A program made the translations under genes and the position numbers. Positions 1 to 10,267 of a stretch of DNA of 64,000 bases are shown piece after piece (positions within the stretch are counted from its first letter, which is position 1; every line of letters begins with the position of its first letter). Under the pieces are notes generated by a model that ran no database searches, was not told the origin of the DNA, and was given only the letters and a program-made list of their open reading frames with translations. The stretch is taken from assembly GCA_964030475.1 (NCBI GenBank), contig CAXIPT010000002.1, forward strand, positions 454,138-518,137, written 5' to 3'. The DNA is from Tethya wilhelma (Eukaryota > Porifera > Demospongiae > Tethyida > Tethyidae).

Positions 1-85
1 CTTGTTCACCAACTCAGTATGCAGATTGAAAATATCAAACTTTAATTCTGCCAACGTTTCATTAACAATGCAGTTACCATCATCA
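1..85 (+). repeat. Left inverted repeat arm of the Penelope-like element
   Basis: This arm pairs with 1241-1328. The outer 60 bases match the reverse complement of 1269-1328 at 57 positions. Confidence 0.85.
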
Positions 86-1187
86 GGTGGAAAGAAGATG
101 GAGAACTGGTAACATCAGTGTACAGGAAGGGTACACACACAGACCGATATCTATCTTTCAAATCACACTACTCGATGTCAGTGAAGAGAGGAGTCCCAAA
201 CTGCTTATTCAGAAGAGCCAAGGACATCACGAGTGACAAAGATTCCCTGAGTTGTGAGCAATCACACCTCGAGAAGGTCCTGAAGAGGAACAGCTACCCC
301 AGTGTCGTTGTGAATGAAGCAAAGAACAGGCAGCTGCTGGCACCTAATATAGGACAGATTCAGAGGACGAACTGTTGGCAACAGTGATAAATGTGACACA
401 CATACATGTGCACACACACAGTGATTGACAATGTACTCATTATATTTGCGAAGCTGGAGTCGTACTGGTACTGGCTTGTGGTCTGGCATTCCAAAACTGT
501 GGAATTCAACGTCTGCAATGGTACAGTAACAGCCTTTTTAATGATATAGTTATGATAATATCACCCATTGTATGACTGTCTCATATACTGTTATACTGCA
601 TGCAGTGGTTCCGTATTACCTAGGAACAAGCGGAGCAGTCAGGAGGATCCTGAAGGATTACAATATACGTGCAACTTTCAGATCACCACCAACACTCAGC
701 CGACTCCTGATCAAAGTGAAAGACCCTGTCGATAGAGAACAGAGAAGCGGTGCCACGGTGGTGTAATAAGATCAATTGTACCTGCGGAGATTGCTATACA
801 GGAGAGAAAGGACGACCAATGGCTACTAGAATGAAAGAACACTTTGCTGCATGCAAGTATGGCCAATTTGAGAGATCAGCTGTTGCAGAACACAGCTGGA
901 AGGATGGACATGAAATGGATTGGAAGAATGTTGAAGTACTGGATGTGGAAGAGAACCACAAGGAAAGACTTGTGAAGGAAGCACTCTACATCAGACCAAC
1001 AGACCCAAGAAATATATTGAACAGAGATGAAGGTATAGAAATCTTTCAAGTCTTGCTCCAACTCAAACAAAAGTTCAAGTCCCACCCTGGTCACCAACAT
1101 CACGATCAAGACGCTAACTGCAACTCGAGTGGGAGCCACGCCCACTCTGGAGAGGTGACGTCACTCGCCTCCACTGAGCATGTGTGA
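85..1187 (+). pseudogene. Penelope-type RT C-terminus plus GIY-YIG endonuclease, frameshifted
   Basis: The first segment (about 85-300) reads RWKEDGEL..SVYRKGTHTDRYLSF and then SVKRGVPNCLFRRAK, the conserved end of Penelope-like reverse transcriptases. A second segment (about 600-765) reads YLGTSGAVRRILKDYNIR..FRSPPTL, the usual linker. After a one-base frame change near 764 comes KINCTCGDCYTGEKGR..TRMKEH, the start of the GIY-YIG nuclease, followed by AEHSWKDGH and a final helix. In life this nuclease nicks target DNA for target-primed reverse transcription. The tyrosine expected just before KINC is lost at the frame break. Three frames are needed to read it, so no protein is expected. Confidence 0.85.
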
Positions 1188-1240
1188 ACATTGAACATTG
1201 ATAAAAACTGTTGATTTCAAGCATGTTTTCTCATTATTTG

Positions 1241-1328
1241 CCCGGATGATGGTAACTGTATTGTTACCGAAACGTTGGCAGAATTAAAGTTTGATATTTT
1301 TAATCTGCATACTGGGTTTGTGAACAAG
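1241..1328 (-). repeat. Right inverted repeat arm of the Penelope-like element
   Basis: Partner of 1-85. It lies just after the GIY-YIG stop codon, where a Penelope 3' terminal repeat is expected. Confidence 0.85.
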
Positions 1329-1448
1329 AATATAATTTAATAATGACTAATACCCCAACCAGAAACTCACTTACGAAAGAATTCCTGTTTCCAGGTACAT
1401 ATGGCATGCATGCAATGGCACTCTGTCTCTTATAGGTTTATTATAGTT

Positions 1449-1552
1449 ACAAGTAGAAAATTTCAAACAATTAAGAGATGCATAGAAATGGGCAGTGTGG
1501 TAAAAAGTATTGGAACGAGGCATGTCTCAATTTTGGCACATGACTACTTTTT
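1449..1552 (+). repeat. Single arm of the ACAAGTA hairpin-element family
   Basis: The stretch starts ACAAGTA, has an ATGGGCAGTG core about 35 bases in, and ends GGCACATGACTACTT. The same blocks occur in the same order in the arms of the perfect hairpin at 11484-11797. No matching right arm was found, so this looks like an older or truncated copy. Confidence 0.6.
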
Positions 1553-1727
1553 TATTCTTGATCCTGCAGAAAGGGTCTATGCATGCACTATAGGTCATAC
1601 ATGTCTAAGGGCCAGTAACAGTCTCATTCTTGCTTTTTGATATCGATGTATGTTATTAAGCCTTAAAACTATCATGTAAACAACATTATGTTATAGAAAG
1701 TTTGCTTGGAACAAATGGTGAGTATGA

Positions 1728-2308
1728 TTACATACAAAATGAATGTTTAATATTATGAGGATTAAAAAACACTAAAGAACAGAAAGCCTGACTATGTAGT
1801 TTAGTATAAAGTATGTCATATAAACACGTGTGTCCAGTTATCCTTAAGACACTATCGTACGTAGGTCTATGCAGGTTAAGATGGTTGTGGTCGAGCTGAA
1901 GTTTTGGTGGCATTCTTAGTTCAGGATTTGTCCTTGTTTCATAGTCAAACACCTCTCCCAGTAGTACTTTGACCAGTAGCAGCTCTCTCATGCTCACATT
2001 TGTGATTGTACAAGCGTGTGCATAGTTATTTGCATAAGCAGAATCCTCTGTGAAGTAATTCGTAACCTCCCATAGACATACATTGCTATATCGGATATCA
2101 ATTCCTTCTTCCCCCATACACAGAATACTTGGTGCTGTTCCTCTGGTGCCGTAAAACAACTCTATTTCATTAGTATTGCCAGCTCCATTCTTCAATGCAA
2201 TCATTTCCTTGTGAAAAGAGTACTTCTGCCATAACCACATATTTTGTACTCGAGTGGCACTCACTAATGATGCAGAGGGAAATGTAGACTCCCAATTTTT
2301 TTTTCAGT
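1728..2308 (-). pseudogene. PARP (ADP-ribosyltransferase) catalytic domain, degenerate
   Basis: Read on the minus strand, the frame gives RVQNMWLWQKY, then NEIELFYGTRGTAPSIL, then GIDIRYSN, NYFTEDSAYANNYAH, LLVKVLLGEV and a worn YDSV..ITG..YDILYT end. That order is the PARP catalytic fold (donor loop, 'FTEDSAYANNY' helix, VLLGEV strand), closest in feel to the PARP10/14/15 group. These enzymes transfer ADP-ribose from NAD+. The histidine of the LFHGT motif, which binds NAD+, is tyrosine here. The Gly-x-Gly before YF is lost, and the last strand with the catalytic position is scrambled. The frame has no ATG at its start and runs on from NWESTFPSASL upstream. I read it as a broken exon or retrocopy of a host PARP gene. 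Confidence 0.75.
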
Positions 2309-2469
2309 AAAAAACCAAATTCTGCAGACTCTTTGTTAACTTCAAACAACTGAACATACTGTTGTTATGTATTCCAATACTTTGGTACTGCTTTGGCATG
2401 GGGTAATTCAGGTACTAGTTGGTCTTGACTCATCCCTTGCTCTTTATAGACACTGTATGACTTGTGTAT

Positions 2470-2471
2470 CC

Positions 2472-2516
<45 letters not shown>
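2470..2516. repeat. (CA)n microsatellite
   Basis: About 23 uninterrupted CA units. The rest of 2309-2589 holds no gene I can recognise. Confidence 0.95.
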
Positions 2517-2518
<2 letters not shown>

Positions 2519-2589
2519 AGTAGGTGTGCTTTAATTAGAATAAGTGGACGTTTAGTTGTCACAGTGTTGATTAATTATTGCATCTATAC

Positions 2590-4296
2590 AGGTTGAGAAG
2601 TCATCTCCTGATGATACCTGGATCAGAGAGAAGAGAGTATGGGTTAAGCTTACTAGAGACGAAACAAACATTGGCCGGAAACTTCATGTTGTTGCATTCC
2701 CATCCAAAACAACCCACGGGAATCTCGCAGAAATTGCTGGTAATACTGCGATAGTAGCTGGTAGGCGCGAATACTGGCGGAAGGCTAGGTGAGAAGGGTT
2801 TCTGAGCAAATTTAATCAACATATCAGATATTGTCGTAAACGAAAACTTCCAAAAATTGAAACTGGTGTTTGTATAACTTTCATAATCTTGTTAGAATGT
2901 ATTATATACACATGCAGGTAAAAGTATTAATATAGCAAAGTGTACCTGACACGGTTGCCAAAATCACCGTTTGAAATTTCCCACCTATATTGTATAATGT
3001 CCCGTGATCAATCTCATGGGATAGTGTCTCTTCCTCGGCAGAAATGCTTGCGGGAATACCCTGCGAGAATATACTGCGCATTCCCATCTATTCTCGAGGT
3101 AAGCCTGTGGGCCATTTTAGACAGGTTTGCTTTCACAATTCTTGAAGAAGGATCAAAGGCAACTGGGAATCACAGTATAGCGATTTTTAAAGAGCCCGAA
3201 GAGTATGAAGCATTAAAACTGTGTTTACGGGACATTATTGAAGATGTACAGAAGTTGGAGTAAATGTTGGTGACTCGGAGAGATTTCAAAGTATGGTTTT
3301 ACTTAGGAGGAGATTGAAAATTTCTGGCTACTATTACAGAAATCAATTCTGCTACCAGTACACATGCCTGTATTTGGTGTAAATGTCCTGCTCTAGAGAG
3401 ATTTGACTCAACCCAGGAATGGTCGATTAGTAACACCTCTAAAGGAGGCTAGAACAATAGAAGAGAACATGGAACTTGCAGGGTCTAGAAGGAGTAAGTA
3501 CAATGTGTCTAAGTATCCTCTCTTTCCGACAATCCCACTGACTCGTGTATAGTTGTGGACAATCTGCATATGTTCTTGAGAGTGTTGGATATCATCATTG
3601 AACTTTTGCTGCTCGAACTTCGTCGACTGGATTGTATTGAGAAGTCAACAAACCTCAAAAGTCTGGAAAGGCTCACCCATCTCAAACAATATGAACAAAA
3701 TTTTCATATGATTGGAATTAGCGGTTTTGGATTTTGGATCTGTCAAGAATCTAAGGTGTTAAACGGTATCGTATACGTTGACAGGTCCAGAGAAATTGAA
3801 GTTATTTTCCAATCTCAATGTCGAAGAAACATTTCCAGAGATACCCAATTCTGATCAAGTACATGCATTGTGGCAGCAACTTTTAACTCTCAACCGTTTG
3901 TTGTCCATTCACCCAGAAAATGCTACTCAGTCTATTTTTTAGGATTAAGAAGAAAAATCAAAAGCTTTTGTCAGAAGCTTCGTTGAAGTTTACCTGATCA
4001 AACATGTCACTCCTTATATGCATTGTATGATGCAACATGTCCACGAATTCTTCCAAATTCACGGCTCCCTCCTACCGTTCACACAACAGGATCTTGAAAA
4101 TTACAACACAATAACGAAGGATTATGTTCGAGCTACATGCCACAAAGGAGATCAGTGTTTAATGGAAATAATGCAAAAGCAGAACAGAATACAACATTTG
4201 GAATCAACCGGTGCTGTACGGAATTTGCGTACTGTTCGATGCAGTATTTGTAATATGGAAGGACACAACAAGACAACATGTCCTCAATCAGAGTAA
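2590..4296 (+). pseudogene. Dead repetitive ORF ending in a CCHC zinc knuckle
   Basis: The pieces read in order: VKLTRDETNIGRKLHVVAFP (2640-2704); after an insertion, FAFTILEEGSKATGNHSIAIFKEPEEY (3120-3220); a decayed WCKCP-like stretch near 3380-3400; then VVDNLHMFLRVLDIIIELLLLELRRLD (3550-3640) and MGISGFGFW. The end (4018-4296) is HVHEFFQIHGSLLPFTQQDLENYN, MQKQNR and the knuckle CSICNMEGHNKTTC (C-x2-C-x4-H-x4-C). From memory this matches a multicopy family of unclassified ORFs in sponges and cnidarians that behaves like a transposon gene. Several frame changes and stops break it. The class of its parent element is not known to me. Confidence 0.65.
2705..3088. mobile_element. 384-bp insertion with an 11-bp target duplication
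   Basis: GCATTCCCATC occurs at 2694-2704 and again at 3078-3088. Removing one copy plus the sequence between them rejoins the dead ORF in frame: KLHVVAFPS at the left edge runs into ILEVSLWAILDRFAF at the right edge. No coding sequence, poly-A tail or clear terminal inverted repeat was seen inside. A SINE or small MITE is possible. Confidence 0.7.
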
Positions 4297-4476
4297 AACA
4301 TGATAACCATGAATTTTCCTTTTAAGTTTAAATGTTGGTTTGTTTTTGTTAACCAACAGGACACTTATCCCTCTAATGTACATAATACATAAGACATAAT
4401 GTAACTTTATAATGTTCAGTTAAACCATAATTATTATCATAACAGCAGAATTGACAAAACTATACTGTACCTAACT

Positions 4477-4724
4477 TCATAAAAATTCACCAACAAGTTT
4501 GGCTTTGTTGCCGTCACCTCTTACAAAATTAAACACTATAGAGTGGTTTTGTTCTATACAGCATGGCTCAAACTTAACACTGCCATTTTGCTCCACCTTT
4601 GCCTCGTAATCCAAGATTGATAGGCCTTTACTGATATAGAAAGCAACTGTGCTCTTAATGACGTAAGAAATATCTCCATTACAATTGTTAAGCCTCGGCA
4701 CGTGCAGAGGATTACGGTAGTCGT

Positions 4725-4766
<42 letters not shown>

Positions 4767-4935
4767 CCATCGAAATCTCAAGAAAGAGAGCTCTACCTAC
4801 AAAACTGATGGTACTTACGTTCATAAATCTGAATGATCTTGTAGAAATATATTTTTTGCTATCCAAAACGCTGTAGTTGCTGATTTTTGACGCTTTTGTG
4901 CTTCTCTGAGCGCTTAGCTTCGAGGCCACGCCCAT
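4477..4935 (-). CDS. Hypothetical 152-codon ORF built on an interspersed repeat
   Basis: The frame opens with ATG at 4935 and runs unbroken through a TCTG microsatellite, giving a QTDRQTDRQ tract near residues 58-70. It then reads YRNPLHVPRLN, which is the repeat shared with 52245-52308. No domain is recognised. The microsatellite and repeat content suggest chance coding in repeat DNA, although such frames do appear in predicted invertebrate proteins. Confidence 0.25.
4681..4762. repeat. Interspersed repeat with (TCTG)n tail, copy 1
   Basis: AAGCCTCGGCACGTGCAGAG is followed by GATTACGGTA and then about eight TCTG units. The second copy is at 52245-52308 in the same orientation. Confidence 0.75.
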
Positions 4936-5595
4936 TGATCTGGTGTGCGTTATCTAGAATTCGTGTTGAATGGAAGCAGCTCAGCCTGCTTAGCTGCATG
5001 GCTGCTGTTCCTGTTGCTTTTGGTCAGTGGTGCTTGGTAAGACAGACAAGAGTTGGCCTAATGCATAGATTTTTCTGTGTGGCTAGCTAGCTAGCTAGTT
5101 AGCTAGTTCAGCTGCATGTTCAGGCATCATCCGTGAGTAGACTGGTTTCAGTACTGAGGTAGCCCGCCAGCTAAACTTTGTAATATGCTCAGTAGCTAGC
5201 TGACAACATACAGCTAAGCATTCAGTCTGTTCCACGGTCTTGTGCTCACTGTATTTCATCAGAGGCAGCACTGAACAGTTAGCTAGCTATTATGGTGGCC
5301 TCATATTAGTTTTCTTGATTCACCCAGGTCATAGATATAAGTATGATACACAGTGTATGCATGTATGTATTAAGTGCAGTAGCTAGTTGAATGTGCCGAG
5401 GCTTGTGCACCAGCGGTGCTTTCATTAATTCTGAAGTGCCATTTTTCACCTAGAATATCATCAGCTTTAACCTTGTTGCATAGAACCCTGTCAATATCTG
5501 TCAAGGTGCCATCATATAAATAAACTGTACCCAGCTAGAAATCTACATAACTCTTGAAATTTTGAGGAAGAAGTTTCAGTCCAGCTATATTCAAC
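4936..5595. other. Gene-free stretch with TAGC/AGTT tetranucleotide run
   Basis: A degenerate GCTA run lies at about 5078-5112 and scattered AGCTAG words follow. No coding sequence was recognised. A 67-codon open frame at 4887-5090 has no recognisable content. Confidence 0.6.
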
Positions 5596-6012
5596 ATGTC
5601 ACTACAGTGTCTTGAATCTATTAAACCAAGGACAACATCATCATCTCAACATCACTTTACTATACCAATTGATTCAGTACTGCTTCCAGGAAGAATTGGT
5701 ACAAGTTCTAATAGACTTTATGAAGTGGAAGAAGTTGAAGAGAGAGGAGGAATGGTGAAGGTGCATTACTCAGGCTACAGCAGTGACTATGATGAATGGA
5801 AGGAGAAGAATGATGTACTGTTGCTGAAACCTAATTTTGATAGCAGCACACCAGAAAAATGGTCCCCGTTAACTGAACTGGCCTGTCAAATAAAGAGCGT
5901 GACAATACGCATAGTAGGAGACATCACTACTTTCCAAGGCTTTCAGGAGAAGGAGAAAAAGATGGGAAACTGTCGGTACACCATCAAGGATCTGATCATT
6001 TGTTTGATCTAA
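5596..6012 (+). CDS. Tudor-knot/chromo-barrel domain protein, probably truncated
   Basis: The 138-codon frame starts at ATG 5596. After a 28-residue lead it reads DSVLLPGRIGTSSNRLYEVEEVEERGG and then MVKVHYSGYSSDYDEWK..ND (about residues 28-75). The hydrophobic-HY-x-G-[YW]-x4-[FYW]DEW pattern is the hallmark of the tudor-knot (chromo-barrel) fold found in MRG15 and Tip60 proteins, which bind methylated histone tails or nucleic acid. Related invertebrate ORFs, as I recall them, continue after the barrel with a second domain. Here only a worn version is seen (FQGFQEKEK..CRYTIKDLI) before the stop at 6010-6012. It is either a broken copy or the first exon of a spliced gene. Pogo debris lies 700 bp downstream. 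Confidence 0.6.
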   Translation: MSLQCLESIKPRTTSSSQHHFTIPIDSVLLPGRIGTSSNRLYEVEEVEERGGMVKVHYSGYSSDYDEWKEKNDVLLLKPNFDSSTPEKWSPLTELACQIKSVTIRIVGDITTFQGFQEKEKKMGNCRYTIKDLIICLI

Positions 6013-6280
6013 ATCTTTAATGTTGTGAGTCCATATAGTTTGTATATTAAGTAGCTTATAGATCTTGCTGGTAAACAGTTGAAGCTAAAAGCCTTTTCTT
6101 CTTCATTTCTTATAATCTTGATGTTGTGAGTCCATGGATTGAGCTATAGCTAACTTGTTGGGGCATGTTTACCAATATATGATATGCATACAAATAAATA
6201 GCACAGGATTTTTTTGGTTGGTTTGTAGGGCATATGGTCAGTAATTACTCCCTTTTTCACTAAGGAAGAGCAAGAGAAGT

Positions 6281-6628
6281 TTGTGCAGTGGCATGACGGA
6301 CAGCGGGATTCCAGATATATATGCTGTTTGGCTAGGGTATTTTCATCCTGAAGAAAATCCTCCTCAGACTGCTGTTCACTCCCACTCCCATAAGGATGGA
6401 GTTGGCCACTCACCCACAGAAAGTCTCGAAGACACTTGCTTCATTCTTGCCAAGGTTTCTGATCCATCCACTCAATCTCTCATTCATTCATCTGATTCAC
6501 CACCCTTAGAAGGTCTTGCTGAAGTGGCTCATTTACCTCGTGCTGAAGAAACAGTGGACCCACCAAATTGTACACAGACTGAAATCTCTCACCCATCCAG
6601 TGATGTTCTCAATGAGTTTCCCCACTGA
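6281..6628 (+). CDS. Hypothetical 115-codon ORF, Ser/Pro/His-rich
   Basis: An open frame between the tudor-knot ORF and the pogo tail. It has low-complexity stretches (SHSHKDG, SLIHSSDSPP) and no recognised domain. It may be the decayed middle of the adjacent transposase gene rather than a separate gene. Confidence 0.25.
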   Translation: MCSGMTDSGIPDIYAVWLGYFHPEENPPQTAVHSHSHKDGVGHSPTESLEDTCFILAKVSDPSTQSLIHSSDSPPLEGLAEVAHLPRAEETVDPPNCTQTEISHPSSDVLNEFPH

Positions 6629-6733
6629 AGTTCTAATTAAACTCACATAATTATAAGGTATCACTAAAGTTTCTCCCTTAAATAGTATACTGATGCTGCC
6701 TCCAAAGTCTGAACAGAACTCTCTCATGCACTC

Positions 6734-7480
6734 ATGGAAAGACAATTAAAAGTCTCTCTGATGCCTACTGAGAATCTTTCTATAAATTGCATAACAAATG
6801 GTGCTCACTCAAACTCAGAACTTAACTCCAAAGTCCCTCACACGTGTATTGAACAGAGTATGGATGTCTCTCACATACCCAAAACACCTCTGTCTTCGAT
6901 TGAGAATACATTCCCTTTGAGCAGCTCCAAGTGTAAGCCTTTACCAATTTCCAAATATTTGGTGCAATATGTACCTGTGAAAACACAAAAGAAGACTACT
7001 AACAACCGAGTGAGTGGTTGTCGTGTATTGACAAGTAACGAAGGTTTAGCTTTGCTGAAAGAAAGGAAAGAGATAAAGAATCAAGGGTTGAAAGAGAAAG
7101 AACAAAGAAAGATACAACGTGAACAAAAAAAGAGGGAGAGAGAAGAGTTGGTGGAGAAGGCGGTGGCTGAGAGAGCAAAAAAGCTGACAATAAAGGCAAA
7201 GGAGGGGACAAGGAAGCGGTGCACAAGAGGCAGACACTCTTCTGCCAAGCCAAAGAATGCTAAAGTGGTGACAGGGAAACACACAAGAGATCAAGATTTT
7301 TCTATAGCTAACAATGTATCCGAGATACCCGAGTCTAAAAAATGTAAGTAGTTGACTTTCAATAATGACAACACTGAGTGTACAGAATGTCATGATACTT
7401 ATTTACAAGAAATTCAGCAAGGTACGGGCCGTGAATGGGTTCAGTGTGGATGTGGCTGTTGGCTGCATGAGGAATGTATT
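6734..7480 (+). pseudogene. Pogo-type transposase C-terminus with PHD-like finger, in-frame stop
   Basis: Residues 95-125 read NNRVSGCRVLTSNEGLALL, followed by a long basic coiled coil (KEKEQRKIQREQKKREREE...). This is a typical tail of animal pogo-like DDE transposases as I know them. A TAG at 7349-7351 stops the frame. The same frame then continues with ECTECHDTYLQE..GREWVQCGCGCWLHEECID (7370-7475), the C-x2-C...C-x-C...H-x2-C layout of a PHD-like finger. The DDE catalytic part that should lie upstream is missing or unrecognisable. The finger runs almost straight into the R2-like element at about 7500. Confidence 0.7.
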
Positions 7481-7499
7481 GATGCAGTGGAGACAGGAG

Positions 7500-8827
7500 C
7501 TGATGGAACAGAGAGCCCAGATCCTATTTAGGCATGCGCACTCCTTGCAATGTGGGGCGATCCCAGAGGAACACAAGGCCCTGAGAGAAGTAAGACGAGG
7601 ATGCTTGGATGCACTCGTGATAGATTGCTCAGTGACACAGGAAGCCTCTGCAAACAGGAATGATCTCTCTGTTTGCTGGATAGATTTCAGAAAGGCAGAT
7701 GACTTGTTACCACACTAACTTGTGAAAGATATGCTGAAAACAATCAGAGCCCCAAGGATATTAGGAGGGCAATCTCGGGCCTCATTCCTGCATGGCCAAG
7801 GAGTTTGGTCAGCCTCAATCAAGCTACAACGAGGCCTTTTCCTGAGTGACTCCCTCTCTCCTCTACTATTTTGCTTGTGCATTGCACCCCTGTTATTTGG
7901 ATCAAAGGGGGTAAGAAGGAGTTGGGTGAGACAATGAAACTGACAGAGTGGGTTTCGCAGGCCATGGGTATGGAACTTGGACTCAAAAAGTGTGCTGTGG
8001 CACACATGATCAATTGAGGGGAAAGTGCAGCTAGAAGGAGACATGCCCTTAGCCTCAGGAGATGCCATAGCAAAGCTGGAACAAGGTGGTGCCTACAAGT
8101 ACCTGGGGATCATGCAGCTCTTTGGACCAAAACCAAAGCTCGAGTCAAGGCTGAGTATGAGAGGAGGGTCCGCCGTACATGGGGATCTCTGATGAACTCC
8201 AGAAAAAAAGATAAAAGCCCAAAACTCCTGGGCCACAGCCGCACTCCGATACTACTTTGGGGCAAGTGCATGGAGCAAGTGGGATGTAGCCAGGCTGGAT
8301 CAGCTCACAAGAAGGATAATGCGACAGAACCAGTGCCTCCATGCTAACAGTTCTGTCAACCATCTGTACCTCCCAAGGAAGGAGGGAGGAAGGGACCTAG
8401 TGTCAGTTGAGTTCACATGGGAAAGAGAAGTGTTGTCAGTGGCTGTATACCTCATGAGAACAGTTGATCCACAAGTTAAGGCAGCAATCCAACTCCAGCA
8501 CAAGCTCAAGGAGATTGGAGCGAAAACGATCCTTGAAGCGGCCGAATATGTGGTGAGAAAGTATGACCTAGAGGTCAACCTGAATGGAGCTAAAAGAAAA
8601 TCGCCTTGGACTTCAAGCAAGCTCAACTCCAGACTCTAAGAGACAAACTGGACACTAAGGTCATACTTGGAGAGTTCTATAACAATCCCAACCAACCAAA
8701 GAACCACCATCTACATCTACTAGGAACTAGCTTAACCCTGGGGTTGAGCTGTCTACATACATACTCAGAAACAATCTGGACAGATTTGGAGCAGTACTGT
8801 TTGATTCTCAAGCAATGCTTTGGCTAG
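7500..8827 (+). mobile_element. R2-like non-LTR retrotransposon, copy A, 5'-truncated and decayed
   Basis: The order is: RRGCLDALVIDCSVTQEA..NDLSVCWIDFRKADDLLPH (RT fingers, 7550-7717); LQRGLFLSDSLSPLLFCLCIAPL (RT motif with Gln-Gly lost, 7825-7895); MGMELGLKKCAVAHM (7960-8010); AYKYLGIMQLF (thumb, 8090-8120); then RRIMRQNQCLHANSSVNHLYL and KEGGRDLVSVEF (8310-8410), which precedes the zinc-binding and nuclease parts in R2/CRE-group elements. The active-site YxDD segment is deleted between about 7900 and 7915. The zinc finger and restriction-like nuclease are absent. Several frames are needed, so no product is expected. Copies B and C lie at 36.7 kb and 49.1 kb. Confidence 0.8.
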
Positions 8828-10267
8828 ATATTGTAATGTCATGTATTCATGCAATCAGTTTGACGGTTGATGATGGAATCATTAGGTTGTGTCTGCCCAG
8901 AATAATTTATTTTGGGGTAAAATTATTTCTCATGTTGCATCTTCTTTGCTACAATTCTGTTGGTCAGAACTAGCTTTACTAAGGGCCAACGATGATGTGT
9001 TATCAAATTATGTATTGCATAGTGGCAATACTAATAATATAGTGTCATTGTTATTTACATTTAGCAGTGTTCTAGCCCCGAATTTTGTATAGAGTGGTGC
9101 TAGAGTCTTGGAGCATGTTCCCCCCAGAAATTTTAGTGTTCTCTGTGGGTTTCAAGGGCATCAAGCACTGTTTATTGCTAAAAATACTAGTTAGATGGAA
9201 ACATCGTTGGGCGAGCCTGAGGGATCTTCATTTACAAGATCATGCTATTAGTAGATAAACGCATGATTCATGATGATTATCTACTCCAGTTATAACAAAT
9301 ATATTATCTATGGGCAATCTTATTGAAATGATTTTGAGTACTCGAGGTTACTACAAGCAGGCGCTGGTACCACTGAATCTGGCTGTCAGTGTGTACAGTG
9401 TAGCTGTCCATTCAGCTGGGAACAAGGCTGTGTCTGTGAAGAAATGAGCAACTAGCTATAGCTAGGCTGAGCAGACTGTAAGTGGCAGTGCTGTCAGACT
9501 AAAAGCAGCAACTTGAAAGACTTTTCGATGTGTAAGTGGGTTTGTTTTTCGATTTTGCGTGCACGCGTGTAAATAGAAATACCGTAAATCTGAGGCCTGG
9601 ATCTTTATAAATTTTTTGGCTTTCGTGTTATTCGAGCAGCTTAGCTATTTCCGGTTTAGTCAACGTCGTGCAGGCATTACACTTCCTCAATGTTTCACCG
9701 TTCCACTGGGGCTCGCTCCCCAATCAAACATGACCAGAAATCTTACATTTTAAGTGTGCCTATATATTGAGCTACTATGGTTGTAATAACAGCTAACCAC
9801 ATAGTTAGTAGTAACAAAATGCACAGCACGTTGAGCTTGACTTAGCAGACTGTTGACTTAGTACATTGTAGGTTCAAAGTTTAACTATATTTCACTCATG
9901 CTAAGCGTGGCGGAGCGCCGCGGTATCACACTTTAGCGAGAACACTGATTTAGGTGTGTTGCCAACTCTGTATAACTGGTGCTGATTGAGGGGAAAATAA
10001 ATCTTTGTCTTGAGCACTGCAGCTACTCAGTGATCCAAACTCAACAACTCATTTTTCATAATTATTGTGTGGGAATAGTATGACTTCTCGTCATCACACA
10101 CAGAACCTGGCATGCAAGAAAGAGCTACATGGCTGTTCAGAAGATCAATCCAACACTAAATTCATCAAAAGCATAAGTACATCATCATTTTTGTGCACAT
10201 AATATCACAAACATATGACTCCATGTTCCAAGTTATTGTGTCTCCTAATGTGTTACTCATAATCTAA
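8828..10267. other. Gene-free AT-rich stretch
   Basis: Only short open frames without recognisable content were seen. One Cys-rich stretch near 9370-9440 (SGCQCVQCSCPF) is too short to classify. Confidence 0.5.

Larger units (their letters stand above)
1..1328 (+). mobile_element. Penelope-like retroelement remnant (3' part) between inverted repeats
   Basis: Only the end of the element is present: the last part of the reverse transcriptase, the linker and the GIY-YIG endonuclease. The window's first ~85 bases return in reverse complement at about 1241-1328. The outer 60 bases differ at three positions by my reading. An inverted 5' piece of the terminal repeat is a known arrangement in Penelope-like elements. 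The window edge cuts the left side, so the true left limit is unknown. Coding is broken by frame changes and stops, so this copy is dead. Confidence 0.85.

Noticed and set aside
2601..2822. 73-codon minus-strand ORF
   Set aside because: The plus strand here encodes the recognised VKLTRDETNIGRKLHVVAF segment, so the minus frame is a shadow.
6999..7393. Leu/Ser/Pro-rich minus-strand ORFs
   Set aside because: Antisense of the Lys/Glu-rich coiled coil of the pogo tail.
9330..9450. PHD-like or knottin-like Cys-rich peptide
   Set aside because: About 30 codons with irregular Cys spacing and no start codon or splice signals.
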